DNA of 64,000 nucleotides. Source: Dicaeum eximium (lineage: Eukaryota > Chordata > Aves > Passeriformes > Dicaeidae). The stretch is taken from the NCBI GenBank assembly GCA_013396995.1, contig VWZP01010350.1:430806-494805 (forward strand), read 5' to 3'. The notes under the pieces are model-generated. The model had not been told where the DNA came from, made no database searches, and saw nothing but the letters and a program-made list of their open reading frames with translations. Each line of letters opens with the position of its first letter. Positions within the stretch are counted from its first letter, which is position 1. Of this stretch, positions 1 through 12,671 are shown piece by piece. Both the position numbers and the translations under genes were made by a program.

Positions 1-3000
1 TTATAAGGTGACATTTTCATACAGGAGCATGAGAGGATTTTTTTCTGTTTTTTCAAATGCATTTCCTAAACTTGGAGAAGTTTAATGACACTGGTGGTGA
101 GAGTAAACTGCTGAAATGATTTAGTGCTGCTGAGGTGACCCTAAATGCAATCAGCCACTTTATAGAAAACGTAAGGCATGTTAGTAGCACTGTGATCTCA
201 TTATAGCATTTTCACAACGTGTTTCTCTTATTTTCCCTCAGACCTGTTAAAAACAAATAAATATAAGGAAATTAAATCTGGAAACCACTGCAACTCTAAG
301 ACTAAGAAATGAAGCCCTCAAATTAGAAAGAGCTAGGATTTCTACTGCATTATTAACTCTGCAACATTATAATTAATACTTTTTTTTTCTTTCTTTAAAA
401 AAAAAATTCCTTTCAAAGTACAAACAGTATATTAGTGATTTGTTTTAGCATATCCCACTTCTCACTCATGCTATTCTGGAGCATTGTCTTCATTAATATT
501 AATAATTTAGTTTCAACTTTTGCAGTTTTCTTCCTTGTAAATGAATATTTGCATGGATTTTTTTATCATATTGCTCAATTGTATCATATAAATATTGAAC
601 ACGCTAAAAAAAGAGATGTTCTCTAGCTTCGAGTCATATGCTTAAATGAGGACATTGCAGTCTTACAGGTGTCCCATTCAACCTTCTTTCAGCCCCTTTT
701 TCATTTGGCAAGTGAAAAGGCAGTGAGTAATAACATGCATCAATGTCAAACAATTCATAAACAAGTGGGAGCTAAATTAAGGTTGCATGAGTAGAATTAA
801 ATTTGGCCTATTTCAGTACTGAAGGTTTGAGTTCTAATCTTCGCAGCTTAACGACTTCCTAACTATTTCTGTATCCAATCACTGGGATTAAAAAAAAAAA
901 AAAAATGGAAGAAAAAAATTAACTATTGTATAGAACAGATGTTTCTGAAGCCACAGTTCATTAGATACCATTAGTACCACGTGAAACCCAAACATCCAGC
1001 ATAAATTACTACAGCTTATGCTAGAGGATTAACCATGTTAACGAACAGCAAAAGACTATTACCACAGAGAAGCAGATGGTTTGAAAGCAGAAAGAAATCA
1101 GGGGAGATGCTGTAATGGTCTGGTCCTGCTCCCTCCTGCAACTAAGGGACCATATTCCAAGTCCCCGGAGGAGTTAAAATGGATCACAATCCATGTGCTC
1201 TGGTTGGAAATACCAAGTACAGGAATGTTTCCAACCAATTCTCTGTGTAGCAAGCCTTGGCATTGCCTGTGCAGGAATACATGGTGCTTTCTTCCTCTGG
1301 GAAACAATGTGATGGACATTTCTTAAGTGAGGAGAAAACTGCAATTCTAGTATTTTAGCTCAATTCAAGCTTCAAAGGAATTTTCTGGGACAAAGAAAGG
1401 CATATCTGTAGCTTTAGGGGATTTTGTGACAAACAATGGGAGAATAAAACTTTACAAAGTTTTGAGAATAAGAAGTGCTATGCTAGATAAATGTATGGCT
1501 CTCTTATCATCTCTTGTGTAAGAATACAAAGAGCCTTGCATCTTTCTCATGCAAATTAGCTCAGGGGTTTTGTAACTAGATAATGACATCATTTCTTTCT
1601 CCTCTTAAAATACAATTTTTTGTTTACATAAATAAATCCACTAGAAATTAAGTCTTAGATTCAGGACAACACCTAAACAGCAATAGTTGATTATAAACAC
1701 AAGGCTTAAATTAGGCATATGCTTAAGGGCTTCATAAATCCAGCTTTCCTGAATCACAAAGCTCAAGTAATAAAAAGACCCTGACCCTAATATAGCTAAT
1801 ATAGCTACAGCTATGTAGCAAATAAATATTTAGGTTAGAGAAAACATATAAAATTCATTTATTCTGTTGACAAAGTTATCGGGTTGGAACTAAAATCTCC
1901 ATGTTTTGTGGCAAGACTGGGGTAAATTGCACATAAACAACACAAGCCAAAGCAACATCAGATACTGACAAATAAATGCCTCAGACCAGCAAAGCACTTT
2001 GTCCCTTTTATGCCATTAATGAGTTTAGAGGAGATATGAGCAATATGAGATTTCCTGGCTCTTCATGGCTATGCCCACCTTCCTTAGAGAGACTCTAGCA
2101 CTGTGTGTGCTGCACCTGGCTCCACCAGGCACACCATGGATAAAGGAACCCTTGAGCACATCACCTGGGACAGCTGCCAATATGTTCAGCATCCTCCAGG
2201 CATTTCAGGCTTGTTGCACACCTAATGAGCAGATAATCTGAACCTCCATGCAGTGTTTTGCACTGCATCTCCTAATCATGAGTAGTCTGGCAGGTCAGAT
2301 CACCTGGTCACTGCTCCTAGACAATAGACTACTAAATCCCTATGGCTGGAAAACCAATAGGAACATCACTTCTAGCTTGTAATATATGCCCGGGTTTGAG
2401 TGATTTTTTTGGATTTATGACAAGAAATGTAGGCCACGCATTCTGCCTGGAGAATTGAACTGTGGAAACCAATGGCCATGAAAAGGATTTGGAATCATAG
2501 CAGAAGCCAGCCAACCAAATACAAGGTCCTAGGATTACAGCGGGACCAAAAAGGCTAATATAATCCTTGGAAATATAACAAGTTTGTACTGAATAACAGC
2601 AGTGAGATGGTATACATATCATAGAATATCTTGGGGTACCGTAACTTCTCCCAGTAGAAATACTTGAAAAAAAAATAAACGCTGAAAAGGTGAGGATAGC
2701 TAGGCATGCCACATGCATAAAATGGGTTTGGAAAACCTTTGAAAACTGGAAACCTAAAGTCCTGTGATACTAAGTTTATTGATGAAGCCCAGGGGTGGCT
2801 TGGCATTGTCTACAATATACAGGTCAAGATGTCCAGTGGGTTAGTAAAATGGTCTTTTTTTTAAGAAATAAGGTCTTAAGAAAAATCCATTGATTAGAAA
2901 AAAATCAAGCCAGAGGTGGACATGCATTTTAAGCATGCTTCAAACACTGCAGCAACTTCCAAATGAGCTTTACATCAATATTGACTATGACTCTGAAAAG

Positions 3001-3096
3001 AAACTTTAACAGTTCTGTATGTCAGCTTAAGGCAGGCTTTGTTGTAGAACTCCAAGACAGGTCTTATCTCATGACTCTAAAAAGGTCAGATTATGG
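1..3096. other. Non-coding AT-rich DNA, no gene recognised
   Basis: No exon-like or repeat-family sequence was recognised here. Open frames are short and AT-driven; the longest, 128 codons on the minus strand at 2332-2718, resembles no family I know. A 16-base A run lies at 890-905, and a T-rich tract followed directly by an A10 run lies at about 381-406. The stretch at about 2040-2330 is somewhat less AT-rich but carries no recognisable motif. Confidence 0.7.
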
Positions 3097-3206
3097 GGGT
3101 AGAATCGTAGAATTGTTTAGATTGAAAAAGACCTCTAAGATCAAGTCCAATCATTAATGTGAGTACATCCAAGTCCACCAGTTAGCTCCCACTTCAGGTA
3201 CTTTCA
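3097..3206 (-). mobile_element. CR1 LINE 3'-end fragment (short, old)
   Basis: Read on the plus strand, the segment starts with 'agaatcgtagaattgttta' and continues 'gaaaaagacctctaagatca' and 'aagtccaccag'. This is the reverse complement of the 3' tail of an avian CR1 subfamily in which 'AAGACCTYTAAGATCAT' is followed by 'CCAAGTCCACCA'. The element therefore points to the minus strand, with its 3' terminus near 3097. Only about 110 bases remain and the copy is clearly diverged. The inner boundary is uncertain because similarity fades after about 3185. No coding part is present. Confidence 0.75.
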
Positions 3207-3366
3207 ACGCTAATAAGAATTACTAAGTGTTGCTTAATTGGTGGAATTGATGGGATAATAAGTTCCATAGTAACATATACTAAACTAAACTAGTTATTCC
3301 TATATCAGAAATAATTTTATTATTTGAAATCATCCTCTTCTGAAAAGCAGAGGCTTAAAATTTGTC

Positions 3367-3384
3367 TTTTTTTTTTTTTTTTTT
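3367..3384. repeat. Poly-T tract (T18)
   Basis: Eighteen uninterrupted T residues. No SINE or retrocopy body was recognised next to it, so it is treated as a simple homopolymer. Confidence 0.97.
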
Positions 3385-4963
3385 AATCCAAACTATGTTT
3401 ACTTTCCTATGATTCTGGATAAGTTTTCACAAGAGTAGAACAATAGAGTGCTCTGTAAATAACTTGGGAAAAAGCCTTTGGGAGAAAAAAGAACCCACAA
3501 AATGCTTGTTTCATTTTGCTATTCAAAGCTGCCCTTTTACATCAAATAATTAGATTTCAAAAATAGGGTCTTTCTAAATACAGGCTTGGATTCATGAAGT
3601 GATGAGGTGGCTTTACATAATATATTACAAGCAGATTATAAAGCTATAGTAGATTTATAGCAGATTTATAGTAGATAGATACCGATGTAGATTGGAACAA
3701 TTACTCTCAAATTTTGAAAACAAAGATGTTTCCTTAAATATAAAAAAAGTTAAAATTAAGTCAGAGAATTGTCACTACAAGTCACTGGAAGCCTGCCTGA
3801 GAAAAAGCATTTTACATACAGCACTAAAAAGCACCTCCTTTAATGTGTGGGCCAAAGAATGGACCTGAGATGCCAGACCCACGTGCTCAGTGTGGGCACT
3901 CACCAGTCTCTCCCACTGTGCTGCCTGCTTGGATCTCCTTCCTCTTCCAGCATCTCCACCCTTCACAGGGGAGCATTCAAGCACATGGAGAAACAGTGCT
4001 GGATGCACAAACATGCCCCTGAGAGAAGTAACAAATTGACCACTGCTGTGCTCTGAAAAGGTCATATCTCATACTGGTCAATAATGTTGTTATGAAACTG
4101 CACAAAATCCTCACGGTTAGCTGGGCCAGGATGGCAACAATCCTCTTCTGGGTTTTTTTTTTCAAAATGTTTCAGTGAACCCAGATCCAGTTTTCATCTA
4201 ATTTTCTTCATGCTCTTGAACTTTGATAAGGAACATATCTGCAACCCAAAATGTAATCAGTATTCACCAGCTTGGGAACTGATTTTGCACTGCTGGTGAA
4301 TTTGGGGCAATGTTAAAAGGATGAAACGGTGACTTCATTGGGTAAAATGTAAATATTTTGCCTGACTTCAGTAGAATCAGCATTTCTTCTGAGGAGCAAT
4401 ATGACCTTAATTTTCCTTAGCAAATTTATAGATTGCAAAAGAGGGGAAAAAATCAAAGTGGCAATGTTCAGTTTGCTAGGCACTTGATCCCACAGAAGGG
4501 ATGAAAGAAATGGAGAGAGAAGCCACAGCAAATGCCCAGCAAAGTCACACCTCAGCAGGCAGATGTGGGCAGCTGCAGCTGCTGCTTCCACATGTCCCTT
4601 CTCTGCCTCATCTCTGGCTTAAAGGAGAAATATGTGGATGCTCTAGGAGCCCCCTAGGACAAAAGGACAAGGCTGGTGCCAAGCCCTAGTTTCCTAGAAT
4701 GAGAACTGTTCACAAAAAACCTGCCAGATTCTTCTGAGCCTCAAACCACTGTGCAATGGCTAAAAAATTGCACAGGTCAGAACTGATAATTTGCATTAAA
4801 AGCATGGGGGAGCAGGAAGATAATACACAGAATTAATGTTCAGACAACGCTCCCATTCTAATCAGCTTCAGTGAGATATATTCATGTCCTGCAAAAAATC
4901 TGGAAGGGGAAAGCTCTTGTAGTAACTTCAAACCTAATTGCTGCTGGGAAAGGGCAATCCAAA

Positions 4964-5070
4964 TATAAGTAGTAAGAAGTAATAAGTGAATAGTGAATAA
5001 GAAGTAATAAGTGAAAAGTAACTTGCTAGTGCTAATAAGTGAAAAGCTACTTGCAAGTGTAACTTGCTAA
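4964..5070. repeat. Imperfect compound tandem repeat (25-28 bp periods)
   Basis: An 18-base word beginning 'taagaagtaataag' occurs perfectly at 4973-4990 and again at 4998-5015 (period 25). A 22-base word beginning 'taataagtgaaaag' occurs at 5005-5026 and at 5033-5054 with one mismatch (period 28). A partial 'aacttgcta' copy follows. The two overlapping periods suggest successive local duplications of a 'taagtgaa' core. Confidence 0.9.
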
Positions 5071-6076
5071 TCCCAGTGCCATGAGCAGAGAAGACAGACT
5101 AATTCTGATGACCTTAAGCTTCTGACCATTCAAAATGTTGGATCAAACTTGGGCTTAAGGCCTGTTCTAAAAATATCAGACCAGTCATCTGTGCACTTCA
5201 TGCCTTGCTCATTGGTAGTCGAGAGAACAGGGTGGCAGGGCAGGTGATAATGGTAGAAAACAACACCTTTCAGTTAACAAATCTGAGGATCTGCACTATC
5301 ACAAGCCAGGTCTCACACAAATTGTCAGTCACAGATGGACTGGTCTGTGCATGCTATGATTGCACTTCATTTCCAGTCCCTTCTCCTCTTGTTAAAGCAC
5401 TTGCCAGTGAAATAAACTGCTAAGTACATTTTAGTACGAAGTACAGAGATTTGGACCTTTTTCCTTAATCTGAATATAATCCAAACAAAGTGTTATGATT
5501 AGTCTTTGAAAAAAAAATGAGTGCATTTTCAGCGGCCTGCAAAATAATGCTGTAAGCAGGATAAGTGGCAGCCCTGGCTAAACACATCCAGGGACAAAAG
5601 CTAGACAGATCAAGGTGGCATGCATCACCCAGGGACTGTGTCCACAGGAATGAATAAAGAAACCACAACCCAGATTATCGTTAATATTATTCTCCATCTT
5701 CTCTCCTTATCTCTGCCAGAATTCCAGAAAAAAAGAAAAGCTAAAAAGGTGGAGGCAGGCAACTTGGGCAACTAAAAAGTGAACGTACAGTTAGGAAATT
5801 ATTTACTTGCCATGATTTAGCAGCTTTCCACATCTCAGATGACAAAGGATGATAACTAAAGCCATGAGACCGGTTTTGTGTTATCTGAAAAAGGGGTGCA
5901 GCAAAATTGAGCACCACCTCAACTAAAAATAGACATGCTGTAATAATAGCGCTGGAAAAAACCCACATAAGTTAATTACCAGTGTGATGAAACAGGCTTA
6001 AGTTTGGTCAAACTTTAGTTTTTAATTTTTTATTTTTTAATTGCCAGTAAGAATGCTTCTAAAAATAACATCCTCG

Positions 6077-6115
6077 TGTTTTATAATATTAATCTTCATG
6101 TTTTATAATATTAAT
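6077..6115. repeat. Two-copy tandem repeat, 22-bp period
   Basis: The 17-base word 'tgttttataatattaat' is present perfectly at 6077-6093 and 6099-6115, separated by 5 bases. It is a small local duplication in AT-rich DNA. Confidence 0.95.
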
Positions 6116-9090
6116 TTGCTTACCATTCTAAAGAAATGCTTGTCTCCATTTTTGGACTATACACAAATGTGACAACCTTGCATTTAAGGAATAATTTACT
6201 TGAAGTAACACAGCAGAGCTGGTTTTATTTAGAAACTTCAAATAAAGTGTTACTGTAAGCTATTTAATCACAGAGTTTTCTTTCAATCACTATTTACAGG
6301 CATACAAAGCACCTTTCTCATAAAGACGTTATATGTATAAATCTCAAATGTGTGTGTACAAAAATTAAAACAGATTTAAAGCACTTTCAGCTACTGGTGT
6401 CATACACCACAGATGGAAATTAAAAGCATAAGTACACTGATGTAAACAACAACAACAAAATAATCTAAAAGGTACATAAGCAAGTGTCTCATTTAAAACA
6501 TGTGATGATCAAGTATTTTATTGACTTGGGCACTAAATAATTGTATATACTTTTGTTCCTTTAGTGTCCTCTCAGATGCAGCAGAAAGCCTCCAGCATTC
6601 AGAGAGACAGTATGCTATTCTGGGACCTAACAGAGAATGAATAAGTAGAGAAGTTGAGCAACTAACTATATTTGCATGGGGAAATCTCCAAGGCATACCT
6701 ACCAAAAAGAATGTCAGGCTGGAAATACACCAGGATGGTTGCCAACAGAAATATTTCATCAGTCAATCTTTTACAGTCCTATGGCTCTCATTTCATTTTT
6801 TTGCCAACTTATTTAGCATTGCAGGCACCAGCAACAAACAAGTTTGGGATGTGCTTTCATTTCTTACACGCTTTTTCTGGAACTCAGCTGTTTTGTGATC
6901 CTTTGCCTTCTGATACAAAGACCACAAGCTTGCCACAGGATGCCACAAAGGGGTTTGTGCATACAACTGCAGTGTGAGGAGAAGGAAAGGACAGAGGTGG
7001 TCAGTAGATCATTGGTAGCTATGTACCTCCTTCAGAGTGACCTGCAGCTGTGGAGGGCTGGATCGAATGACTGACTACTCAAACTAGCCACCATCATTTA
7101 AAGATATGCACAAAGCCAACAGCGCCCAAATGTCTTTTGGGAACTATGGGGTGAAAAAAAAAAAACTTAGAACTCAAAACAAGGTTTTTTAGAGCCTCAA
7201 GGTTCTAACAGTTTGTAGCCATGTTGGTATAGATCTAAATTGCATTCGTTAAAGAATCAATTAAGGTCTCCTTTGAAAAGGAGAACAGTATTCTTTAATT
7301 AGTTTCTATACAGAACATACTATTTTCTGATGATGCAGAAAAAGGAATATTGGGTTAGGCAATTTCTACAAGACTTCAGCTGATGCCTTTACTTTTCACA
7401 GAAATTCAGATGAAATTTAGGTTACCTTAGGACTTAGATTAGTTAATGGACTCTGGTTTCCTCTGTATCTTTAGATGCTTGTGTGCAAAACTCCCCCACC
7501 AGCTTGTAATTTTCCTGTCTCAGAGGAGGCAGCAATCAGTGTGCCATTTATGCTTCGAGCAGACAAAGGGACAATCTCAACACTGCTGGCTTCACATGAG
7601 AGGCTGAAAAACAATCCATATAATTTGGCCACCTCATTTGATAAGGTTTACATTTATTTTCATTGTCTTTGGAAGGAAAAACAATACACAGTAAGGCTTG
7701 TTATGTGCTATCCCGCTCAACACACAGACTTGAAGAGAATTAATTTTGTCCATCATTAAAATTAATAATATAGTTTTCAATCTTTCAATTTGCAGGCAAG
7801 ATATGATACTATCTTACCCAATCTGTAAGAGGGTTGAACCCTTGTTATCTTGGAAGGTACAGTATCATTACCTGATTTCACATACAACACAGCAAACCAG
7901 CCTGAACACGGCTTGTGCCATTCACTGTCATTCAGAACATGAAATAAACTATTTCTGACTCTCATGGATGACCAGTCCCCATATTTGACAAAGTAACGTT
8001 TTTTCCTCTATCTGAAGCAATGTAATTTTTCACTGGCAGAAAGCAAGACCTGCAGCAGTCCTAGTCTGGCAGTACCAAAAAGAAAATTTGGTTGTCATTC
8101 ACGTAGCTACAAGATAGATACAAAACACTAGTGAACTTTTTTTATTTTTTTTTTCTTACAGGTTTCTACTTTTCCTGTGGTAACATTCAAAAAGATAAAG
8201 TGACATTTTAACATCTATGTATTCATCATATATGTCTTTAAAGTGCCTATGAGGGATGGTTAATGAATGTTTAAAAAAACCCAAAATTGTTAGGGGATTA
8301 GGATTGAGAGGTCCTGAGTTGCAATTTCTGATCACAGATTTCCAGTAATCAGAAATCCCATACACCCTATGTTTCAGTTCCCCATCTGCCCAATGGGAAA
8401 AAAAATCAGTATGTTTAACGTTATTGTTTAGAACACAAGTGCTTTAAGGGTGCTCAGGCATCATGGAAGTGGAAAACATACACTTTCTTTATGCTAAAAT
8501 ACTTTTGTCAAACTATTTCTACAGCACACAGTCAGTTAGCAACTGGTAATCTGCATCCTTCCAGAGGGATTGGCAATACTGATTACTACCCATGGCTGTC
8601 AATGCTTTGTAGAGCCTACATTACTTCAGATAGCTGATTACTACCAAAATAAAATTGCATGTAATTTCCCTAAACAAGAAGAGTAGAGGTTTTTTCTTCA
8701 AAAGCTAGAGACAAGCACAAAAAGGCTCTGCTTGCTTTCATATTTCAAAAGCTTTTTGTTTTTACCTGTGCTCCTTTAACTTGTCCTTCTCTGCAGAACA
8801 TTTTATGCAGTTCTGTAAACTACAGAACATTGCCACTTGCAAAAAAACACTGCTAAAAAAAATTTATGTTTCTAGATTCCCAGGCTTACAACTTACGGAT
8901 ATTTTCATTCACAAGGAGAAACAAGACACCTTAGCAATAGTTGTGGCAAACAGTGAATCTTACTCATGTAGACACTAAATGTTTGGTTCTAAAGAAAAAA
9001 ACCATCAATTTTAGCTCAAGACAATGAATTTTTTTAAAAAGGCAACAAATACCTAAAAACCAAATGCATGCCTTTGAGTAAACATTTCTG

Positions 9091-12000
9091 CCATTCAGTC
9101 TGTTGTACATTGACGAGTTAATGAGATCAGCTGAAGGACCTTTCTTCCCATTCAGCTGAAGCTGTGGCCATGCACACCCTGTTCCTTCTATTTCATCTCC
9201 AGCACAGACCTGGCATGGTCAGATAGCTTTGGTCTATTTTTGGAATAAGAATATTTAAACAATGATTGACCATGATAAATTGTCTCTGTTCTCATCAACA
9301 CTAAATTAACCAGTCCCCTTGATACCTTTCTCATGAGTCTGGAAACCTCATTTGCAAATAGGGTAAATATTTCTGTAGGATGTTCTTTCCAAACTGACCA
9401 GAACAGTCTTTGTATTGTGGGACCCATATATAAATGCAATCCTTTCCTTCCTGGTTTGCTATTCCCACCAAAAAGGATGGTGTTTTCCAAGAGAAAAAAA
9501 CAACAACTGAGGACTAACATCTCTTCTACAGTTTTCCTTCCTTGTACTAGTTTTTCTTCATTATAGCACAAACACAACTCTTCTGCTCTTGTCCTTTAAC
9601 TCCACCTTCCATTCACTGATAAAATGGTGACTCCCTCCATGCTCCACTTCGTAAAATCTCAGACAAAGACACTTCTGAGGTTTCTGTCATGCTATTCTCT
9701 TGTTTGTGAAGAAGTCTCCCAAAAGATGACTTAAAGCTCTCCTCCATAGGTCAGTACAAGATTTGAGCTCCTTTGCTCAGAAAATCACTGGCATTACCAG
9801 GCAATAGAGGTCTTTTCTTCCCTATCTGACTAGTATGGAGTTTATACATATAGCCAAGGTATTTCCAACCAGGCTGAAAAAATTACTTGGAAGAGGCTTG
9901 TTGTGGTGATGATAAATATAAAGTGCTTCGCATCTGATAAAAGAAGAGGTCGTGGCTTTGTGCTGTCATTGTACTGCCATTGCCATTGCTCCTGTCCTGT
10001 ACTGCCAGGTGCTGGGAGATATTTCACAGGTTCACCAACAGCCTGTGCTTCAGCAAGAAAAGTTCTTCCACTGGTCTGCTACCAGCTGAGAAAATACCCT
10101 GTAATCATTAGAATTCATATTTATTCCAAACCCACTAATTCAGAATTCACTTCACAAGGTTTTAACTGCCATAATCTCTTCTGAATATTGAACTCAAAAA
10201 GAGATGCAAAGCATTCCTTGAAAAATGGCTCATGTCAAACATTTATCAGCTCTGCCACTCTTTCCATGCATAGATGAATGCCTCTCTCATTTACTGTTTT
10301 TTCTCTTGTATTTACTTTCTATAGTTTCTGCAAAGTGTTCCACAATCTCTTCTCCCAGAAGCTTCTGATTACTAATTTTTTTGTTTTAATCTTTGTCAGT
10401 CTATATTTATCACTATATTTCACACATTTGCTTCTTCCTCTTTGATCCTTTAATAGACATTGTGCCCTGCAATTTCTTTACTTATTAACAGCCTGAACAT
10501 TCTTCATCAAATCTAATGCAGAATGTGTTCTTTACTGCTTGTTTTCTTATTGTACTTATAAACTTTCATCTTACCTCTGTCTAAAGAGATGCTGCAGGAT
10601 TTGTTGTCTCAACTACTGAAATTCTTCCTCTGAATCCTCAAATTCAAAGTAAACTTCAAACAGACAATTTTATCACATCCTTTTTTTTTTTTTTTTGAGA
10701 GGACAATGGTGGTTATGGTGTTCAGAAATCATTTCACATTAAGTTTCATTGCTCTTAACCTTGTGCCTCTTTCCTCCTGCAAATGTCTAGCTCTTTAAAA
10801 GCCAACAAACGGGTAGAGACCTCTCCTCTCCTGTTTTGCCACTTAAATAACAGAGGTGATTCTTGAATTCAGCATTTTCATGTATTAAACTGGTGCAATC
10901 CCAACTGAAAGGGAAAGCATCCAAAAAGTGTAATTTCCTTTTGACTCACCATGTCAAAGTAGATGTAAGGACACTGACAACATACTAAAAGGCTTGTATA
11001 CTTAATTTTCACCATTTGTAATCTCTCCAGAGGCAGCTTTAGTCTTTGCTGTATGGAAAAGAGAGGTATAAAACTGTATTTTTAGCAAACATGAAACAAA
11101 GGTAGGCTTTTTATTCCATGACAGAAAACACTTTTTCCACTGTGCATAGAAAGGCAGTTGCACCCTGAATAGAAAAGGAGGAGTGGAAAGTGGTTGCAGA
11201 AGAGGGATAGTTACTGTGCAACTTGGAAGTCAGCTAGAAAAACAAACACAGAAAAATGGCACTTTGGGAAAAACCACATTATTTATCAGTCTGAGACTGA
11301 ACAAGATACAATGACTTAGAAGCATATGTTCAACGTCACCAAACAGAATGAGCTTGCAAAGCATACAGCAAAGCTTTCTGAACATATCTAGGTGTGCAAA
11401 TTTCCACAATTTCTTCAGTTCTCTATAGATACTTTCCTATCTAAATCCTTACATTTTCATTTCAAGAGTGTGCTTTTGTGGAGGGGCACTTTCTGTTTTT
11501 TACTTTAAGAACAATGTGCATGGATGGTGCTACAGAGACAACAGGAAGATATTTTGAAGCAACTTTTACCTTTGCACTTGCACTGACACATGACTGAAAA
11601 GAACCCACAGAACATGTCCTCCATGGATCTGCAAGACTGGCACCAGTCTTCCTTTATTTGCTGAATATTGACAAATATCAAGCAGTAGAAAGCTAAACTG
11701 CTCAAGGAGAAGATATAACATCAGCATGCAAGGGTTTTTTTTTTAAAAAAATAGCTCATCTGAGCGACTCAGTTTGTTTTCATTATAAAATAGACTTTCT
11801 AGAAGTAATAAAAACAAAAGGGAGTGAGGTCTATCATTCTACCAGGACATTCAGCCCTGGTGTTTACAGGTGCTTCATACCAACTAAGCAAAAAATAGCA
11901 AAGAAATTACTAGGTTATATTAAAAGAAAAGCTTAAAATAACCGTTGTGAGCTAATGTTAGAGGTATGCAGTGAAGGTTGGGTCATGCCTACAATGTACC

Positions 12001-12575
12001 ATTGCCTTCAGCTGTAAGATCTCCTTTATGAGCTCTACAAATACACTAGTGGAGCTGAAAAGCATCATCACTGAACCTGGTGCCAAGCCAACTGTCCCCT
12101 TGTTTTCCATATTTCCATATATTAATAACTATTATGTCAATTTTCCACTCTGTCCTTATTTTAAGAAAATCCTGATAGTTCAGCTGCAGAAGTTCCTGGA
12201 TTGCTTTGTATTTTCTTATTTATATGAGAAGAAAGAGACAGTAGCCCAGCCAAATCACCTCTTTTGAGATTTCCTCATCTTTGTTGTTTTTGTATTAAAT
12301 ACAAGGCTAAAGATGTGACTCTTGCTGTCCTAACCTCTTCCTCATAAATATGGTCACATCATGTCACAAAAGATGGTGTCACATCTAAAATTAGAAACAA
12401 ATCTCAACTGTGATGATTTTAACACTTAGTCTAACCTTGAGAAATGCTGAGTGCCTTCCAAGAGGTGCAGGGAAATGAGTTTAAGGGTTCTCGGCAATAT
12501 ACAGATTTTGTGTGCAGAATAGCAAATCAAAAGCAGTAAAATAGAAAAGAAAACCAAACAAACAACCCCCCTCAA

Positions 12576-12576
<1 letters not shown>
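9091..12576. other. Non-coding DNA, no gene recognised
   Basis: Much of about 9580-10700 is biased towards pyrimidines on the plus strand (many 'cttcctct', 'tttctctt' runs), ending in a T16 tract at 10681-10696. A 129-codon open frame on the minus strand (9188-9577) resembles no protein family known to me. No repeat family was recognised. Confidence 0.65.
10681..10696. repeat. Poly-T tract (T16)
   Basis: Sixteen uninterrupted T residues followed by 'gagaggacaatgg'. No retroposed body was recognised on either side. Confidence 0.97.
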
Positions 12577-12611
<35 letters not shown>

Positions 12612-12627
12612 AAAAAAAAAACCCCCC

Positions 12628-12669
<42 letters not shown>
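12577..12669. repeat. 93-bp poly-A tract interrupted by C and C7
   Basis: The structure is A34, one C at 12611, A10, seven C at 12622-12628, then A41 ending before 'gaaacagaaa'. It is preceded by a C6-containing, A/C-rich stretch ('accaaacaaacaacc'). It is by far the longest homopolymer of the window. No SINE, processed pseudogene or other retroposed body was recognised upstream or downstream, so it is annotated as a simple repeat. Exact run lengths in such a tract depend strongly on sequencing accuracy. Confidence 0.95.

Positions 12670-12671
<2 letters not shown>

Larger units (their letters stand above)
3207..9090. other. Non-coding AT-rich DNA, no gene recognised
   Basis: Apart from the small repeats listed separately (T18 at 3367, tandem repeats at 4964 and 6077), no repeat family, exon or RNA gene was recognised. 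At about 3651-3671 an 11-bp unit ('agatttatagc/t') occurs twice. A 9-bp perfect inverted repeat ('atttctgat'/'atcagaaat') with a 15-nt loop lies at 8324-8356, which is unremarkable for this length of sequence. The block at 7530-7675 is compositionally complex (see findings). Confidence 0.65.

Noticed and set aside
2332..2718. 128-codon minus-strand open frame rich in F, S, I and C
   Set aside because: Composition follows AT-rich DNA; no domain, no conserved motif, and a second frame overlaps it.
9188..9577. 129-codon minus-strand open frame
   Set aside because: No recognisable protein content. It lies in pyrimidine-rich DNA, where stop codons on the purine-rich strand are under-represented in some frames.
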